From: Christensenella sp. UBA1685
Lineage (GTDB): Bacteria; Bacillota; Clostridia; Christensenellales; CAG-138
Reading direction: 5' to 3'
Assembly: GCA_002320595.1 (NCBI GenBank)
Contig: DCKB01000044.1
Coordinates: 10,596-74,595, forward strand
Length of the DNA: 64,000 nucleotides
Notes under the pieces: generated by a model
The model's database searches: none
Told to the model about the DNA's origin: nothing
The model's input: the letters and a program-made list of their open reading frames with translations, nothing else
Translations under genes and position numbers: made by a program
Shown here: piece by piece, positions 8,107 through 15,136 of the stretch
Layout: the number at the start of each line of letters is the position of its first letter
Position numbering within the stretch: position 1 is the stretch's first letter

Positions 8107-8528
8107 TCCCGAACCCCGCCGAGCCGATCCGCCCAGCGTTCCACGATGCAATGGGAATATGGAAGGCCGCGCTCCCTGCGCATGCGCTTGAAGCGGGGCG
8201 CATTCGCCCACGTAAAGGAAATGACACCGACCGTCAGGAGATACAGCGGCCCCAGCAGCAACGATTGCAGCGTGTGGCCATATTCGTGCGCTGCAAGCGC
8301 TGCACGGCGCTCCGCAGACGGCGCATGTGCCGCATCCGCCGTAAAGAAGAACAGCCCGAGAGAGATGCCGCCCCCGCGCGGCCATTGTGTTTGAATGCAG
8401 CCGCGGTAAAGCGCATGCGGCGCTTTTGTATAGCGCAAAAAAAGCGCAAGCCCCAAGATGGTTTGCGGCAGGCCCCAGGTGCATTGCACAAGAGCTTTCA
8501 TCCCTTGAAGAAGCGTTCGTTTCAGCAT
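8097..8528 (-). CDS. Small membrane protein with HEYGH motif, putative metalloprotein
   Basis: 143 residues with two hydrophobic segments: near residues 15-32 (LPQTILGLALFLRY) and around LLLGPLYLLTVGVISFTW. Between them AAHEYGHTLQSLLLG carries an HExxH zinc motif (HEYGH, residues about 80-84), with a candidate third ligand in the C-terminal ERWADR. This resembles small minimal gluzincin-like membrane proteins of unknown function. Peptidase activity is a guess from the motif. It lies convergent to the Eis-like gene with a 10-base overlap. Confidence 0.55.
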   Translation of the reverse strand: MLKRTLLQGMKALVQCTWGLPQTILGLALFLRYTKAPHALYRGCIQTQWPRGGGISLGLFFFTADAAHAPSAERRAALAAHEYGHTLQSLLLGPLYLLTVGVISFTWANAPRFKRMRRERGLPYSHCIVERWADRLGGVRDQK

Positions 8529-8559
8529 AGAGCTATTATATCATGCCGGACCTCTGCAG

Positions 8560-8592
8560 AAAAGAAGCCGGGAACCCTCCCGGCCTCTTTTC
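8560..8592 (-). terminator. Terminator of the lipoprotein gene
   Basis: Stem GCCGGGA / TCCCGGC (8567-8573 and 8578-8584) with a 4-base loop. On the minus strand it is followed by a T-rich stretch, directly after the lipoprotein stop at 8606. Confidence 0.65.
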
Positions 8593-8605
8593 TGTGCAAA
8601 GCGCT

Positions 8606-9190
8606 TTATGCGTCAATATAAACTATGTATTTTATCTCATACGGGTGAATCACGATGCCCGCTTCATTCTGCATGGAAACGCCCACAGCAATGTCGATTG
8701 CCCCATATTCTTTGGAACCTGCGTAGTCTCCCTCCAAAACACGCATCTCCCCGGTTTCCAAAGAAACGGAAAGCTTCTTCTCGGGATACTCTGTATCCTC
8801 CAAAAAGCTGTACTGCGGCAAGAGATAGGAAAGAGAAACTTCCATCCCCGCTTCGTTTTCCAAGACCCAATCCTCCAGCGCCTCTATCAGGACGGGCATA
8901 TCTTTCATAGCCAACACGGTATCTCTGCTCGGCTTTTCCAAAGCCATTTGTTCCAGCGGTTCACCCGGGTGGTAGGAATACTTAATCGTGCTGCCGTCCC
9001 CCTTCGGGATGCAGTAATACGCACACACCAAGCTTCCCTCCGCCGTATACACCGCCTCAAACTGCTGCACCGGTTGATCCATCACCTCTTCTGGCAACCA
9101 TTCCGGCAGGCCGGCCATTGCTTGATTGCAGGATATCAAACCGAGGCATAGAAACACGGCCATCGCAAAAAAAATCAGTTTATGCTTCAT
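8606..9190 (-). CDS. Hypothetical lipoprotein
   Basis: 194 residues. N-terminal signal (MKHKLIFFAMAVFLCLG) with lipobox LISC at about residues 18-21, so it is expected to be lipid-anchored on the outer face of the membrane. The rest is acidic and strand-rich, with no motif I recognise (SYLLPQYSFLEDTEYPEKK, IDIAVGVSMQNEAGIVI). The RBS AAGGAGGGAG is excellent. It may be co-transcribed with the broken secreted gene upstream, from the promoter at 10051-10080. Confidence 0.7.
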   Translation of the reverse strand: MKHKLIFFAMAVFLCLGLISCNQAMAGLPEWLPEEVMDQPVQQFEAVYTAEGSLVCAYYCIPKGDGSTIKYSYHPGEPLEQMALEKPSRDTVLAMKDMPVLIEALEDWVLENEAGMEVSLSYLLPQYSFLEDTEYPEKKLSVSLETGEMRVLEGDYAGSKEYGAIDIAVGVSMQNEAGIVIHPYEIKYIVYIDA

Positions 9191-9250
9191 TAACTCCCTC
9201 CTTGAATCCCTCAGTCTTTATTTTTTATGTAAGCAGTCAGAAATAATGCG

Positions 9251-9967
9251 TCACGGCGCGTATTCTGTAAACGCAAAATCAGCATTATAACGATACGCTA
9301 TGCCAAAAGCGTCTATTTCAGAATAAATATCCGAGACAACTTGAATTTCACCTAACAGGTGAAATGAGAACGTTGCATAGAGTTTATTTGATGCCACTAC
9401 AGCCCGACGATTTGACACCGTAATGGTAGGTGTGCCGTCACCATAATGGCGATTCAAATCGGCAAATGTTATTGTAGGCGTACTGGCTGAAATGATTTCA
9501 CCTTCGTTCGAATTGACCACATAATTAAGAACAACCGTCCCATAGAATTGGTTATGCCTTGCATACCCATGAATTTCATCATCTACCACTTTATAAAAGT
9601 CTTTGGTGACGCGGATATTGTCATAACTAGAGCGCAGTACTGATTTTGAATTAATTGGCGCAATTGGCGTTATTACAGTTTCAGTGGCTTCAGCATAGCT
9701 TACATGTTATTGTAAGTAAGTCAGAATAGCGCTGTAGTTTTTGTTTTCGTATTCGGAGGTTAACGCTGCATAGAAAGCATCGGTAATGTCCACGCCGTTT
9801 TTTCCATATACAGTGTATTGTTTGGAGAAAAGCCTATAAACCATCGCCTCACTTTCCAAGTCTTGTTGAGTTTTTCCATCAAATCCACTGGTTGCGTAAG
9901 CATTAACAGCAATACACCCAACGAGTAAAAGTGTGAAAACCAAGCTAACAACTTTTTTCATTTTCAC
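9251..9967 (-). pseudogene. Secreted protein gene interrupted by one in-frame TAA
   Basis: Read on the minus strand, one frame runs through 239 codons from ATG 9967 to the stop at 9251, broken only by TAA at 9709-9707 (codon 87, context CAA TAA CAT). The first part encodes a clear signal peptide (MKMKKVVSLVFTLLLVG, cleavage near AYA-TSG) and 86 residues. The second continues in the same frame with residues such as AEATETVITPIAP and IRVTKDFYKVVDDEI and a strand-rich C-terminal domain. The RBS AAGGAGG and promoter are intact. The simplest reading is a recent nonsense mutation of a secreted protein of unknown function. A sequencing error, stop read-through or restart at a downstream GTG (about 9589) are alternatives. 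Confidence 0.75.
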
Positions 9968-10050
9968 ATCCTCCTTAAATTAATTAGAAAACCACGCATG
10001 CATAGTAATGGGGAACGGGGAACAGAGGAAATAGAACCAATTTTTCTAAA

Positions 10051-10080
10051 ATAGTACTTGATTCAGGCACAATCTGTCAA
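10051..10080 (-). promoter_or_regulatory. Promoter upstream of the interrupted secreted-protein gene
   Basis: Minus strand TTGACA (10080-10075), 18-base spacer, TACTAT (10056-10051), about 85 bases before the ATG at 9967. Confidence 0.6.
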
Positions 10081-10136
10081 TAAATTAAGGGATAATATAT
10101 TATTAAAAGCGCCTTATGTATTTATCCAAAAACGAT

Positions 10137-10166
10137 GAAAAGGGCCCTGTCTGCGCAGAGCCCTTT
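10137..10166 (-). terminator. Probable terminator of the ygeY-ygeW operon
   Basis: Stem AAAGGGC / GCCCTTT (10139-10145 and 10160-10166) with an extended inner CTG/CAG pairing. On the minus strand it is followed by TTTT, 20 bases past the ygeW stop. Confidence 0.55.
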
Positions 10167-10185
10167 GGTTGATCTGGGGTTTCTC

Positions 10186-11379
10186 TTATCCGTCGTGCCG
10201 TTTCTTGGCCTTCTCTTCCAACTCCTTGAGCTTGGCGGAAGGATCCTTCACCTTGGCGAGGAAAATCATCGCCGCGATGATATACGGCTTGAAGGATGCC
10301 TGTTTATAAAGCGGGTCGCGGTAGCGGTCGAATACGCTCGCTGCAACCTCACCGTGTTCGCAGGAAACATCCGTGATGTCCGCGGGCAGGCAGTGGAGAT
10401 AAAGCGCCTTGCCATCCTTGGTGAGCTCCATCATTTTCTCGGTGCACTCCCAGTCCATGTGCTCCGCGTTCTGCGCAAGCAGCCGCTGTTCAAGCGCCTT
10501 GATGCCTTCAAAATCGCCGTTTCCGTAAAGTTCCGTGCGTTCTTCCATCGCCTTGAACGGCGCCCAGGATTTCGGGTAAACCACATCCGCATCCTTGAAG
10601 GCTTCTTTCATGTCGTTGGTGATCTCAAACTTGCCGCCGAATTCCTCTGCGTTCTTCTTCGCTACCTCAACGACCTCATCCATCACCTCGTACCCCTCGG
10701 GGTAGGCAAGCGTCACATCCATGCCAAGGCGCGTCATAAGGCCGATCACACCCTGCGGAACGGAAAGGGGTTTGCCGTAGCTCGGGGAATATGCCCAGGT
10801 CATGGCCACTTTTTTCCCTTTGAGGTTCTCCACACCGCCGAATTCATGGATGAGATGCAGCGTGTCCGCCATGCACTGCGTGGGATGGTCGATGTCGCAC
10901 TGGAGGTTGACAAGCGTGGGCTTCTGCTCCAGCACGCCCGCCTTATGCCCTTCGGTGACAGCATTCACAACGTTGTGCATATAGGCGTTGCCCTTGCCGA
11001 TATACATATCATCCCGAATGCCGATGACATCCGCCATAAAGGAAATCATGTTCGCGGTTTCGCGCACGGTTTCGCCGTGGGCGATTTGGCTTCTGCCCTC
11101 GTCAAGGTCCTGCACCTCGAGGCCGAGCAGATTGCAGGCCGAAGCAAACGAGAAGCGCGTGCGGGTGGAATTATCCCGGAAGAGGCTGATGCCAAGGCCG
11201 CTGTCAAAAATTTTTGCGGAAATGTTGTTCTCCCTGAGGTGGCGCAGCGCATCCGCAACGGTGAACACGGCCTCCAGCTCATCACGCGTCTTTTCCCAGG
11301 TCAGGAAAAAGTCGCCTTCATACATGTTTTCAAAATTCAGCTTGTCGAGTTTGTCGGTAAACTGCTTTACGTTGCTCAT
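10186..11379 (-). CDS. ygeW: YgeW, knotted carbamoyltransferase of the selenium-linked purine cluster
   Basis: 397-residue member of the aspartate/ornithine carbamoyltransferase superfamily, the knotted YgeW subgroup. The carbamoyl-phosphate loop is FRDNSTRTRFSFASA (STRTR near residues 70-80). HPTQCMAD and YLHCLPADITD are the second-substrate signatures. The family occurs almost only next to ygeY, ssnA and ygfK and is linked to anaerobic purine/urate breakdown, where a carbamoyl group is transferred or removed. The start at 11379 has GGAGGCC five bases upstream; an earlier in-frame ATG at 11391 is less well placed. It is 14 bases after ygeY, so co-transcribed. Confidence 0.9.
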   Translation of the reverse strand: MSNVKQFTDKLDKLNFENMYEGDFFLTWEKTRDELEAVFTVADALRHLRENNISAKIFDSGLGISLFRDNSTRTRFSFASACNLLGLEVQDLDEGRSQIAHGETVRETANMISFMADVIGIRDDMYIGKGNAYMHNVVNAVTEGHKAGVLEQKPTLVNLQCDIDHPTQCMADTLHLIHEFGGVENLKGKKVAMTWAYSPSYGKPLSVPQGVIGLMTRLGMDVTLAYPEGYEVMDEVVEVAKKNAEEFGGKFEITNDMKEAFKDADVVYPKSWAPFKAMEERTELYGNGDFEGIKALEQRLLAQNAEHMDWECTEKMMELTKDGKALYLHCLPADITDVSCEHGEVAASVFDRYRDPLYKQASFKPYIIAAMIFLAKVKDPSAKLKELEEKAKKRHDG

Positions 11380-11393
11380 CTTGGCCTCCATGC

Positions 11394-12776
11394 TTATTTG
11401 ATGTTGTTGTTTGTCTTGCCTGCGCGGAACTGGCAGACGTCGCCGGTCTTGTTTTCTTCCTTGTAGAACAGCGGCGTTGCGGCATAAACGGCCGCGCATA
11501 CCGCAAGATCCTGCTTCCACGTAATTTCATTCGGCGCATGCGCCTGGGATTCCGCGCCCGGGCCGAAGCCCACGCAGGGGATGCCGTAACGCCCCTGAAT
11601 GGATACGCCGTTGGTAGAAAACGTCCACTTGTCGATCAGCGGGCGGTTGCGCTTTTCCATTGCGGAGGGCGCACCGACGCGCTTTTCGCCAAAGAGCGCC
11701 TTATGCGCATCCGCAACGGCCTGCACATGCGCGGCGTTTTCCTTGTTGATCCACGTCGGGAAATAGCACTCGGTTTCATATTTAAGCCCCGTCCACGCCG
11801 GGCGGTCATACATATACATGGAAACCTTTACATCATCGCCGTACTTTTTGCAAGCGGGCAGATTGCGGATTTCTTCCAGGCAGGAATCCCATGTTTCGCC
11901 GGCAGTCATGCGGCGGTCAAGCGACGCCGCACAGGAATCGGCAACCGCACAGCGGCTGGGCGATGTATAGAAAATCTGCGAAACGGTGATTGTACCGCGG
12001 CCAAGGAAGCGGGCGTCCTCGTAATGCTCCGGGTTGAATTCCGGCTCAAGCATCTTCACAAGGCCCTTCACTTCGTCCTCCGGCCCGCAGCCGTTTTCGT
12101 TGAGCGCGCGCACTTGCTGAAGGATGTCCGCCATTTTATAGATGGCGTTGTCTCCGCGCTCCGGTGCGCTGCCGTGGCAGGAAACACCCTTCACATCCAC
12201 GCGGATCTCCATCCGGCCGCGGTGCCCGCGGTATACGCCGCCGTCGGTCGGCTCTGTGGAAACCACGAATTCCGGGACGATTTTGTCTTCATTGTAAATA
12301 TACTGCCAGCAAAGGCCGTCGCAATCCTCTTCCTGCACCGTGGCGGCGACAAGGATCTTGTAGCCTTCCGGAATGAGGCCGAGTTCTTTCATGATCTTTG
12401 CGCCGTACACGGCGGCAACTACGCCGCCTTCCTGATCCGAACCGCCGCGGCCATAAATGATCTCGTCCGTTTCATAGCCCTCATACGGGTCATGCTCCCA
12501 ATTGGCAAGGTTGCCGATGCCCACGGTGTCGATATGGCCGTCAAAGGCGATAATCTTTTCACCGTCGCCCATCCAGCCGAGCGCATTGCCCTCGGGATCG
12601 ATCTCCGCCTTATCAAAGCCGAGCGCTTCCATTTCTTCTATGGTGCGGCGGATCACGCCCTCTTCCCCGCAGCTTTCGCTCGGGATGCGGATGAGGTCGC
12701 GCAGGAACTTTGTCATCTGCGGAAGATACCGTTCAGAAGCCTTCTTGATTTCATCGAGATTCATGGTGTTTGCCAT
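11394..12776 (-). CDS. ygeY: YgeY, M20-family hydrolase of the selenium-linked purine cluster
   Basis: 460-residue Zn-dependent M20/ArgE/DapE-type hydrolase closely matching YgeY. Metal site: FDGHIDTVG (His and Asp near residue 75), GRGGSDQEGG, and TVQEEDCDG with the general-base Glu pair. EPTDGGVYRGHRGR and SCHGSAPERGDNAI match the YgeY subgroup, and the C-terminus ends with the metal-ligand segment ESQAHAPNE. The start MANTMNLDEIKK lines up with the start of the E. coli homologue, although an AGAAAGG sits directly against it and the next in-frame ATG is 12 bases later. Expected role: amide/ureide hydrolysis in purine ring degradation. Confidence 0.9.
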   Translation of the reverse strand: MANTMNLDEIKKASERYLPQMTKFLRDLIRIPSESCGEEGVIRRTIEEMEALGFDKAEIDPEGNALGWMGDGEKIIAFDGHIDTVGIGNLANWEHDPYEGYETDEIIYGRGGSDQEGGVVAAVYGAKIMKELGLIPEGYKILVAATVQEEDCDGLCWQYIYNEDKIVPEFVVSTEPTDGGVYRGHRGRMEIRVDVKGVSCHGSAPERGDNAIYKMADILQQVRALNENGCGPEDEVKGLVKMLEPEFNPEHYEDARFLGRGTITVSQIFYTSPSRCAVADSCAASLDRRMTAGETWDSCLEEIRNLPACKKYGDDVKVSMYMYDRPAWTGLKYETECYFPTWINKENAAHVQAVADAHKALFGEKRVGAPSAMEKRNRPLIDKWTFSTNGVSIQGRYGIPCVGFGPGAESQAHAPNEITWKQDLAVCAAVYAATPLFYKEENKTGDVCQFRAGKTNNNIK

Positions 12777-12810
12777 CCTTTCTGCCAATGAAATTGATCT
12801 TTGCCGGACT

Positions 12811-13461
12811 TCAGGATTCCTGAGCGCCCGTATTGCTTGTGTCCAGATAGGAATACAGCGTATATTTGCTGATGCCGAAAAATTTAGCGATTTTGTCTCC
12901 GCTTTTGGTGATGAGCATGGCGCCCGCATCGTTCAGATAGCCAATGGCCTTCACCTTGTCCTCTTTGTTCATCATCGCAACGGGTTTGCCCACGATGCGC
13001 ACGGATTGATCCAAAAGCTCGTCGAGCAGGTCGTTTACGTTCGTGGGGATACGCTCGGGCTCGTCTGCCGCGCGCGGGTCCTGTACGAGAGCATCCACGG
13101 TGGCCTTTGCCATCATGAGCGCAGTCAGGTCGTAATTGATGCAGAAAATGCCAATGGGCCGCCCCTCGTCGTCGTTGATATATACGGTGCTTGAGCGCAG
13201 GATGCGTCCGTCCGCCGTCTGCGTCAGGTAATTGTACTGATCCGGGATGTTTCTCCGCCCCTCCTTCATCGCCTCAAGCGCAATGTGGGAAGGCCCCGCA
13301 CTCGCGTTCCTTTTTGAAACGTGTCCGTTTTCGATGACGGCGATGGTGTTCTCCGGGTCGCCCGAAGAAATATCATGCACAACAATCTCGCAATTGTCTC
13401 CAAATTGCGCGGAAAGCGCCTTTGCAAGCCGTTTGAGCAGATCGAGCGTCGTTTCCTGCAT
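12811..13461 (-). CDS. YheO/DauR-type transcriptional regulator of the purine cluster
   Basis: 216 residues. N-terminal YheO-like PAS-type sensor (QFGDNCEIVVHDIS, then ILRSSTVYINDDEGRPIGIFCINYDLT) and a C-terminal helix-turn-helix (GDKIAKFFGISKYTLYSYLD). Proteins of this architecture control amino-acid and purine catabolic genes. It heads the minus-strand unit with ygeY and ygeW and diverges from ssnA, so it most likely senses a purine or pathway intermediate and controls both directions. The ATG at 13461 has a GGGAGGGAG RBS. Confidence 0.82.
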   Translation of the reverse strand: MQETTLDLLKRLAKALSAQFGDNCEIVVHDISSGDPENTIAVIENGHVSKRNASAGPSHIALEAMKEGRRNIPDQYNYLTQTADGRILRSSTVYINDDEGRPIGIFCINYDLTALMMAKATVDALVQDPRAADEPERIPTNVNDLLDELLDQSVRIVGKPVAMMNKEDKVKAIGYLNDAGAMLITKSGDKIAKFFGISKYTLYSYLDTSNTGAQES

Positions 13462-13575
13462 ACTGCTCCCTCCCCGTTTCCTGATTTATTCAAATATATC
13501 ATATCCCCACAAAATTTCAATAGAGAATCAAAATATTTTTTAGATTCCAAAAAGATTTTTTGTGCATCAGAATTC

Positions 13576-13604
13576 TTGTATTATTGCAGCATATATGCTA
13601 TTAT
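13576..13604 (+). promoter_or_regulatory. Promoter of the ssnA-ygfK-xdh-deoC operon with spacer palindrome
   Basis: TTGTAT (13576-13581), 17-base spacer, TATTAT (13599-13604); an overlapping TATAAT lies at 13602-13607. The spacer contains the perfect 10-base palindrome GCATATATGC (13589-13598), positioned where a dimeric repressor would block RNA polymerase. Confidence 0.5.
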
Positions 13605-13611
13605 AATAATG

Positions 13612-13713
13612 ATTTATTTTTCTCTTTTATCCGTAAAATATGGGCATAGCTGCAAGGGAGTGCTTCGCGCGCGGGCTACAAACGTTTGTCTTCGTTTGTG
13701 CGCGCCTTTTTTG
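13612..13713 (+). promoter_or_regulatory. Terminator-containing leader of ssnA: candidate attenuator or riboswitch
   Basis: About 100 bases between the predicted transcription start and a rho-independent terminator. The terminator pairs GCGCGC (13668-13673) with GCGCGC (13700-13705) and ACAAACG (13678-13684) with CGTTTGT (13693-13699), and is followed by TTTTTT at 13707-13712. It lies 53 bases before the ssnA start codon. An alternative fold can pair TAGC (about 13647) with GCTA (about 13675), which would disrupt the terminator base. No known riboswitch consensus was recognised (not the purine-type core). Confidence 0.5.
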
Positions 13714-13765
13714 TTTCTCCACAGCACCGCATGTCCTGCACCGAAACCACATAAGGAGGTTCCCC

Positions 13766-15097
13766 ATGATTCTCATTGCAAACGGAAGGCTCATCACGCG
13801 AGACGGCGCCAACCCTTACATCGAAAACGGCGGCGTAGCCGTTTCCGGCACAAAAATCGTTGAAACCGGCGAAACCGCCGCGCTGCGTGCAAAGTATCCG
13901 GACGCGGAGTTCGTGGATGCAAGGGGCGGCGTCATCATGCCGGCCTTCATCAACGCGCACTCGCACATTTACAGCGCCCTCGCCCGCGGCCTTGCCATGA
14001 AAGGGCACAACCCCACAAACTTTTATGAAGTGCTCGACGGCATGTGGTGGCGGCTCGACCGCAATTTGACTTTGGAGGACACGCGCCGAAGCGCCTATAC
14101 CACCTACATCGATTCCATCAAAACCGGGTGTACGACGGTGTTCGACCACCACGCAAGCTACTGCGAAATTGAAGGGAGCCTGTTCGCAATCGAAGAAGTT
14201 GCCAAAGAGCTTGGCATCCGCACAGTGCTCTGCTATGAGGTCAGCGAGCGGGACGGGAAGGAAAAGTGCGATGCCGCCATCCGCGAGAACGCGGACTTCA
14301 TCGCGCATTGTGAAAAGGAACAGCATCCGCTCGTCAAGGCGATGTTCGGCATGCACGCGCTCTTCACCATTTCCGACAGAACCATGGAGCAATGTGTTAA
14401 GGCCAACGGCGGAAGGACCGGCTTCCATATCCACGTGTCCGAAGGCATGAACGACGTGTACGACACGCTGCAAACTTACGGAACGCGCCCGGTGAACCGC
14501 CTGTTAAACTTGGGGATTCTCGGGGAAAAGACGCTCCTTGGGCACTGCATCCACGTCAATCCCGCGGAGATGGACATCATAAAAGAAACAAACACCATGG
14601 TTGTGAACAACCCGGAGTCCAATATGGGCAACGCCGTAGGCTGTTCGCCGGTGCTGCAAATGTTTAAAAAAGGCATCCTCGTCGGCCTTGGCACGGATGC
14701 TTACACCTTCGACATGACCGAAAGCCTGAAGGCCGCCCTTGCCATACAGCGGCACAATGCCTGCCTGCCCAACGTGGGCTGGGGCGAGGCGACCGCAATG
14801 CTGTTTGAGAACAACGCAAAGATTGCCGCGCGGTATTTTGAAGACCCGCTCGGCGTGCTGAAGCCCGGCGCGGCGGCGGATGTGATCGTGATGGATTACA
14901 AGCCCTTCACCCCGTTCTCCGCAGAAAACATCGACGGCCACATCCTCTTCGGCATGGCGGGCCGCCAGTGCGAAACCACCATGTGCGCAGGTAAGATTCT
15001 GATGCGGGACCGCGTGCTGACCTGCGCGGACGAAGAAGCCGTCAACGCGCGCACGCTGGAGGTAAGCCGTGCGCTTTGGAAGCGGCTCAACGGCTGA
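13766..15097 (+). CDS. ssnA: SsnA, putative aminohydrolase of the selenium-linked purine cluster
   Basis: 443-residue Zn amidohydrolase, SsnA subgroup. Metal site: PAFINAHSHIYSALARG (HxH near residues 60-65), FHIHVSEGMNDVYDT, LLGHCIHV, and GLGTDAYTFDMTES carrying the catalytic Asp. The C-terminus restores the composite beta sandwich (AADVIVMDYKPFTPF). SsnA is a fixed member of the ygfK/xdh cluster and is thought to act on a ring-deaminated or ring-opened purine. The start is the ATG behind AAGGAGGTTCCCC. It is 39 bases before ygfK, so one operon. Confidence 0.9.
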   Translation: MILIANGRLITRDGANPYIENGGVAVSGTKIVETGETAALRAKYPDAEFVDARGGVIMPAFINAHSHIYSALARGLAMKGHNPTNFYEVLDGMWWRLDRNLTLEDTRRSAYTTYIDSIKTGCTTVFDHHASYCEIEGSLFAIEEVAKELGIRTVLCYEVSERDGKEKCDAAIRENADFIAHCEKEQHPLVKAMFGMHALFTISDRTMEQCVKANGGRTGFHIHVSEGMNDVYDTLQTYGTRPVNRLLNLGILGEKTLLGHCIHVNPAEMDIIKETNTMVVNNPESNMGNAVGCSPVLQMFKKGILVGLGTDAYTFDMTESLKAALAIQRHNACLPNVGWGEATAMLFENNAKIAARYFEDPLGVLKPGAAADVIVMDYKPFTPFSAENIDGHILFGMAGRQCETTMCAGKILMRDRVLTCADEEAVNARTLEVSRALWKRLNG

Positions 15098-15136
15098 ACC
15101 GCGCATTGCTTTTGACACGACAAGGAGGTATTCACC

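Larger units (their letters stand above)
13462..13765. other. 304-base divergent regulatory region of the purine locus
   Basis: Between the regulator and ssnA. The first about 110 bases are AT-rich. A plus-strand promoter lies at 13576-13604 with a perfect palindrome GCATATATGC (13589-13598) inside its spacer, a likely operator. A 100-base leader ends in a terminator at 13668-13713, and ssnA starts at 13766 behind AAGGAGG. Confidence 0.6.

Noticed and set aside
13612..13713. Identification of the ssnA leader as a guanine/purine-type riboswitch
   Set aside because: An ATATGG string is present, but the two paired loop motifs and three-way junction of the purine class are not.
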